Below are positions 61,537-64,000 of a DNA stretch of 64,000 nt, piece by piece (positions within the stretch are counted from its first letter, which is position 1; each line of letters starts with the position of its first letter). A program made the position numbers and the translations under genes. Source of the stretch: Lachnospiraceae bacterium (GTDB lineage Bacteria; Bacillota; Clostridia; Lachnospirales; Lachnospiraceae). Under the pieces are notes generated by a model. The model worked only from the letters and a program-made list of their open reading frames with translations. It was not told the DNA's origin and searched no databases. Location of the stretch: assembly GCA_017465475.1 (NCBI GenBank), contig JAFTWC010000042.1, positions 1-64,000 of the forward strand, in the 5' to 3' direction.

Positions 61537-62232
61537 TTAACGAGTTTTTGGACAACCTTTCCGTTCCTCACATAATGCTTTACAATATCCGTAGACTACA
61601 GATATGACAAACAGTCCCGTCCCGATTAATGCAACGGGACAAAAAAATCGAGTCACATCGCTCTTTGTCACGTTCTCCATATCTCCCAATACCCCACCGA
61701 TATATCCGCCTGTAAAACCGCCGCAGAAACCGGACCATAACGGAATTCCTATGGTAAGCTTCTGTCCCGGACAAACAAAGAGAATGACCATGGCAAAGAA
61801 CGAGAAACCGGTCACGGAAAGAACCTCCGTCAAAAACAGTAAAACGGAATACTGTTCTCCTGCAATCAACCATGCCGGTGCCTGCATCACCGTAATGAAA
61901 CAAATCATCAAAAACCAATGCAACAAACAAATCACAATTCTGTTTTTCACAAAGGTTCGCTTACTGAGTCCCAGCATCAATGCCATGTGTTCCGAAGAAA
62001 CACATATCTTTTTCCGATTCTGAAACAACGATGCCGGACTCATGAACCATGGAATCAAAAACAGCAGTATCGTTACATATCCAAAGATAGAAATTGTGGC
62101 CGTATATTGCACTCCACCCACACCGGAAAACAGTAAAAACAAAAAGTAAAGAAATAACAAACAGGCTCCCATAATAAAGTTTGCCCGATTCTTTCTGCAA
62201 AGATTAAATTCTGCTTTTAACGATGTCATCAT
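61537..62232 (-). CDS. ABC-2-type permease of the second YtrA cassette, 231 aa
   Basis: Six membrane segments. The start is ATG 62232, overlapping the stop codon of the ATPase by 4 nt (AAGGAGGG 6 nt upstream). The loop ALMLGLSKRTFVKNRIV near residue 90 resembles the shared K-x-x-x-x-x-K loop motif of the 40-44 kb permeases and the L-P-x-S-R loop of ABC-2 families. Works with the adjacent ATPase; substrate unknown. Confidence 0.8.
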   Translation of the reverse strand: MMTSLKAEFNLCRKNRANFIMGACLLFLYFLFLLFSGVGGVQYTATISIFGYVTILLFLIPWFMSPASLFQNRKKICVSSEHMALMLGLSKRTFVKNRIVICLLHWFLMICFITVMQAPAWLIAGEQYSVLLFLTEVLSVTGFSFFAMVILFVCPGQKLTIGIPLWSGFCGGFTGGYIGGVLGDMENVTKSDVTRFFCPVALIGTGLFVISVVYGYCKALCEERKGCPKTR

Positions 62233-63038
62233 GCTTTTCCCTCCTTGCAAAGCTTTACCATTAGCTGTTTTAAGGAAAGACGCTCACCGTTTTCACCGGC
62301 CAACCGCTCCAAAAGTTCCTCCTTTGATTCATAAAACAGAAGTTTTCCCTTTTCCATCATGGCAATGTAATCTGCCACTTTATCCAAATCCTCTGTAATA
62401 TGAGTAGAGAAAATAATCCCCATCTTCTCCTCCACAAGCTCGGACTGCAGTACATACAAAAATTCACGACGTACCACCGGGTCAAGTCCCCCCGTTGGCT
62501 CGTCCAGCAAAAGCAATTCCGGTTTATGGGCTAGTGCAAATGCCAACTGCGCTTTTGTAGTTTCACCCTTGGAAAGTTGGCTTCCCGTTTTTTCGGCTCC
62601 TACCTCAAAACGACTAAGAAGCGAAAGGTAACGTTCTTCCTCATACTCCGGGTAAAAGGTACCGAAGATGCGACCGTTTTCCCGTAACGTCTCCTTCGGA
62701 AGAAAGTAAAAGTCCTCTCCTACATAACCGATACAATGTTTTGCCTCCGCCGCGTGGGTAGAAACATCATACCCGGCGATCTCCATAGTACCTTTCTTTC
62801 TCGGCAAATTTTGCATAATCAGTCGAAGCAATGTAGACTTTCCCGCACCGTTTCTTCCGATCAATCCCAACATATAGCCTCGTTCCAAAGTGAAGGAAAC
62901 CTCTTTTACGGAAAACTTCCCTTCTCCGAAATGAAAAAAGGACTTTTCCAACCCCTGTACCTTAAGTGCCGGTCGCATGAGGCGCTCCGCTTCTTTTTCT
63001 ATTTTATTTTCTTCGCTTGTTTGCTCCTGCAAAACCAA
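62229..63038 (-). CDS. ABC transporter ATP-binding protein of the second YtrA cassette
   Basis: 269 residues. Walker A GRNGAGKSTLLRLI, signature-like LSKGETTKAQLAFALA, Walker B LLLLDEPTGGLDP and H-loop IFSTHITEDL. The start is uncertain: TTG 63038, after an AGGGGG stretch and 11 bp from the GntR stop, gives 269 residues; ATG 62978 gives 249 and begins at the conserved part MRPALKVQGL. Related to BcrA/YtrB-type exporters. Confidence 0.85.
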   Translation of the reverse strand: MVLQEQTSEENKIEKEAERLMRPALKVQGLEKSFFHFGEGKFSVKEVSFTLERGYMLGLIGRNGAGKSTLLRLIMQNLPRKKGTMEIAGYDVSTHAAEAKHCIGYVGEDFYFLPKETLRENGRIFGTFYPEYEEERYLSLLSRFEVGAEKTGSQLSKGETTKAQLAFALAHKPELLLLDEPTGGLDPVVRREFLYVLQSELVEEKMGIIFSTHITEDLDKVADYIAMMEKGKLLFYESKEELLERLAGENGERLSLKQLMVKLCKEGKA

Positions 63039-63049
63039 GACCCCCTGTC

Positions 63050-63424
63050 TTATTCGGAATCTAACAGCACCTCAACCATTTCCATAATGTCGTTCCGATC
63101 CATTCCTGCCTCACGACATTCCTTGATGCTGTCTAACATATGGCGCTCTGCCATGGCAAGCTTCTTCTCCCGGAGTAAATCCGTATTCTGCTCACACACG
63201 TAAAACCCCTTCCCCGATACGGAAAAAATCAATCCCTCTTTTTCCAATTCCTCATAAGCACGTTTTGTAGTAATAACACTGATTTGTAAATCCTTAGCAA
63301 GGGACCGGATAGACGGCAACATATCCCCTTGTTTTAACTCTCCCGACACAATGGCTGTTTTAACCTGTCCGATAATTTGCTCATAAATCGGCAGTGTTGA
63401 CTGCCCGGAAACTACGAATTGCAT
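63050..63424 (-). CDS. GntR-family regulator, YtrA subfamily
   Basis: 124 residues. The winged helix (LPIYEQIIGQVKTAIVSG, MLPSIRSLAKDLQISVITT, AYEELEKEGLIFSVSGKGF) aligns with the regulator at 45286-45654, indicating paralogy. It overlaps the gene upstream by 13 nt and is followed closely by an ABC ATPase. Its promoter and operator are outside the window or within the upstream gene. Confidence 0.92.
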   Translation of the reverse strand: MQFVVSGQSTLPIYEQIIGQVKTAIVSGELKQGDMLPSIRSLAKDLQISVITTKRAYEELEKEGLIFSVSGKGFYVCEQNTDLLREKKLAMAERHMLDSIKECREAGMDRNDIMEMVEVLLDSE

Positions 63425-63996
63425 ACGCGCTCCTCCTTTCCGGAATTTCCTTTTTTATGAATTTCCTCCCATGCACGGTTCCAGTAAACATAAACAACCA
63501 GTACGGCACACACATACGCCAACACGGTTCCGCCCCAGAACCCCCATGTTCCAAACCATCCCTTTCCAAAAAACACAGGTCCAATATACACCTGAAACGC
63601 TGCTACAATTACACCGATTACGGTCACACCGTTAAACCATAGCTCCTTTTTCCGGGTTTCCCATTCTTCTTCAGTCAGTTCTGTCCTCTTTTTCTTCCGT
63701 TTTTCCGGTTCCTGTTCTCTTTTGCAATCCTCATGAATTCCGCCCACCGTATCGTCCTGCTGCCAATCTACGTTTCTGTAAAACGGAGTTACCCAAGTGT
63801 ATGCATCCTTTTGCTCCTTCTGTACCGCCACGGCATACACCATAATACCGCTGTACATAATCAAAAACTGCAGGGTACAACAGAAAAAGAAGCGTAACCA
63901 CTCTAAATACGAGTACCCTGAAATCAAGCACGCCCCTGCACCGACTAAGAAGAACACAAAAATTTGAAACACCAAATAGGTAAATAAATACATCAT
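63412..63996 (-). CDS. Membrane protein of the second YtrA cassette, 194 aa (5' end may extend past window)
   Basis: Two hydrophobic segments at the N-terminus (about 2-29 and 33-56), a central charged region (about 60-115, rich in Glu, Lys and Arg), then two more segments (about 120-138 and 145-165). The frame is still open to the window edge, so the start may lie beyond 64000. No domain is recognised. It seems to lead a GntR-ABC-permease operon and overlaps the GntR gene by 13 nt. Confidence 0.65.
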   Translation of the reverse strand: MMYLFTYLVFQIFVFFLVGAGACLISGYSYLEWLRFFFCCTLQFLIMYSGIMVYAVAVQKEQKDAYTWVTPFYRNVDWQQDDTVGGIHEDCKREQEPEKRKKKRTELTEEEWETRKKELWFNGVTVIGVIVAAFQVYIGPVFFGKGWFGTWGFWGGTVLAYVCAVLVVYVYWNRAWEEIHKKGNSGKEERVCNS

Positions 63997-64000
63997 CAGA

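Overview
The window looks like a chromosomal core segment of an anaerobic, low-to-moderate GC Gram-positive bacterium of the class Clostridia, most likely family Lachnospiraceae. The reasons are AGGAGG-type ribosome sites before almost every gene, sigma-A-like promoters with 17-bp spacers, an NfnAB-type electron-bifurcating pair, RecU, PcrA, a YerC/TrpR-like regulator, two LytR-CpsA-Psr proteins, a PFL/ACT-domain pair, a DUF5688-type protein and a GH94 disaccharide phosphorylase. No prophage, integrase, insertion-sequence transposase or CRISPR array is visible. Most genes lie on the minus strand.

Layout. 1-3380: N-terminal part of a very large secreted protein made of tandem InlB/Flg_new repeats, preceded by a leader with a G-tract cluster and an intrinsic terminator. 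3.8-8.3 kb: aldo/keto reductase, GH94 phosphorylase and a divergent AraC regulator. 8.3-12.2 kb: DUF1294 protein, an unknown protein, a LURP-one-like protein, an AlkD-type glycosylase, a MATE exporter and an unlisted 45-aa membrane protein. 12.3-18.4 kb: histidine operon hisZ-G-D-B-A-IE, with hisH and hisF absent, in which HisIE carries an extra N-terminal HisF-like barrel that has lost both catalytic aspartates. 18.5-32.9 kb: a housekeeping run (zinc-ribbon membrane sensor-like protein, RecU, three RNA-modification enzymes, HAD phosphatase, small alarmone synthetase, two LCP proteins, PepD, PFL, ACT, WalJ-like hydrolase). 32.9-39.2 kb: FtsA-like ATPase, CoaE, DNA polymerase I and a zinc-finger membrane protein. 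39.3-40.6 kb: an ArsB/NhaD-type permease.

40.7-45.7 kb is the most unusual locus: a YtrA-type GntR regulator, one ABC ATPase and five membrane proteins, four of which are tandem paralogs sharing a K-x-x-[LM]-T-K-G signature, driven by one promoter embedded in a dense palindromic operator. A second, smaller YtrA-type cassette closes the window (61.5-64 kb). In between lie metA, ligA, an RluF-like synthase, a 144-bp inverted-repeat element with a tandem 80-bp duplication next to tRNA-Arg(CCG), a two-domain secreted NTF2-like protein, a DUF5688 protein, nfnAB, yerC, a DUF1836 protein, pcrA and a second ArsB/NhaD permease.

Functional themes are histidine and methionine synthesis, redox balancing (NfnAB), disaccharide phosphorolysis, envelope maintenance (LCP, FtsA-like, WalJ-like), DNA repair and replication (PolA, LigA, PcrA, RecU, AlkD) and regulated ABC export. 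All functional calls are from reading sequence only; no database search was run.
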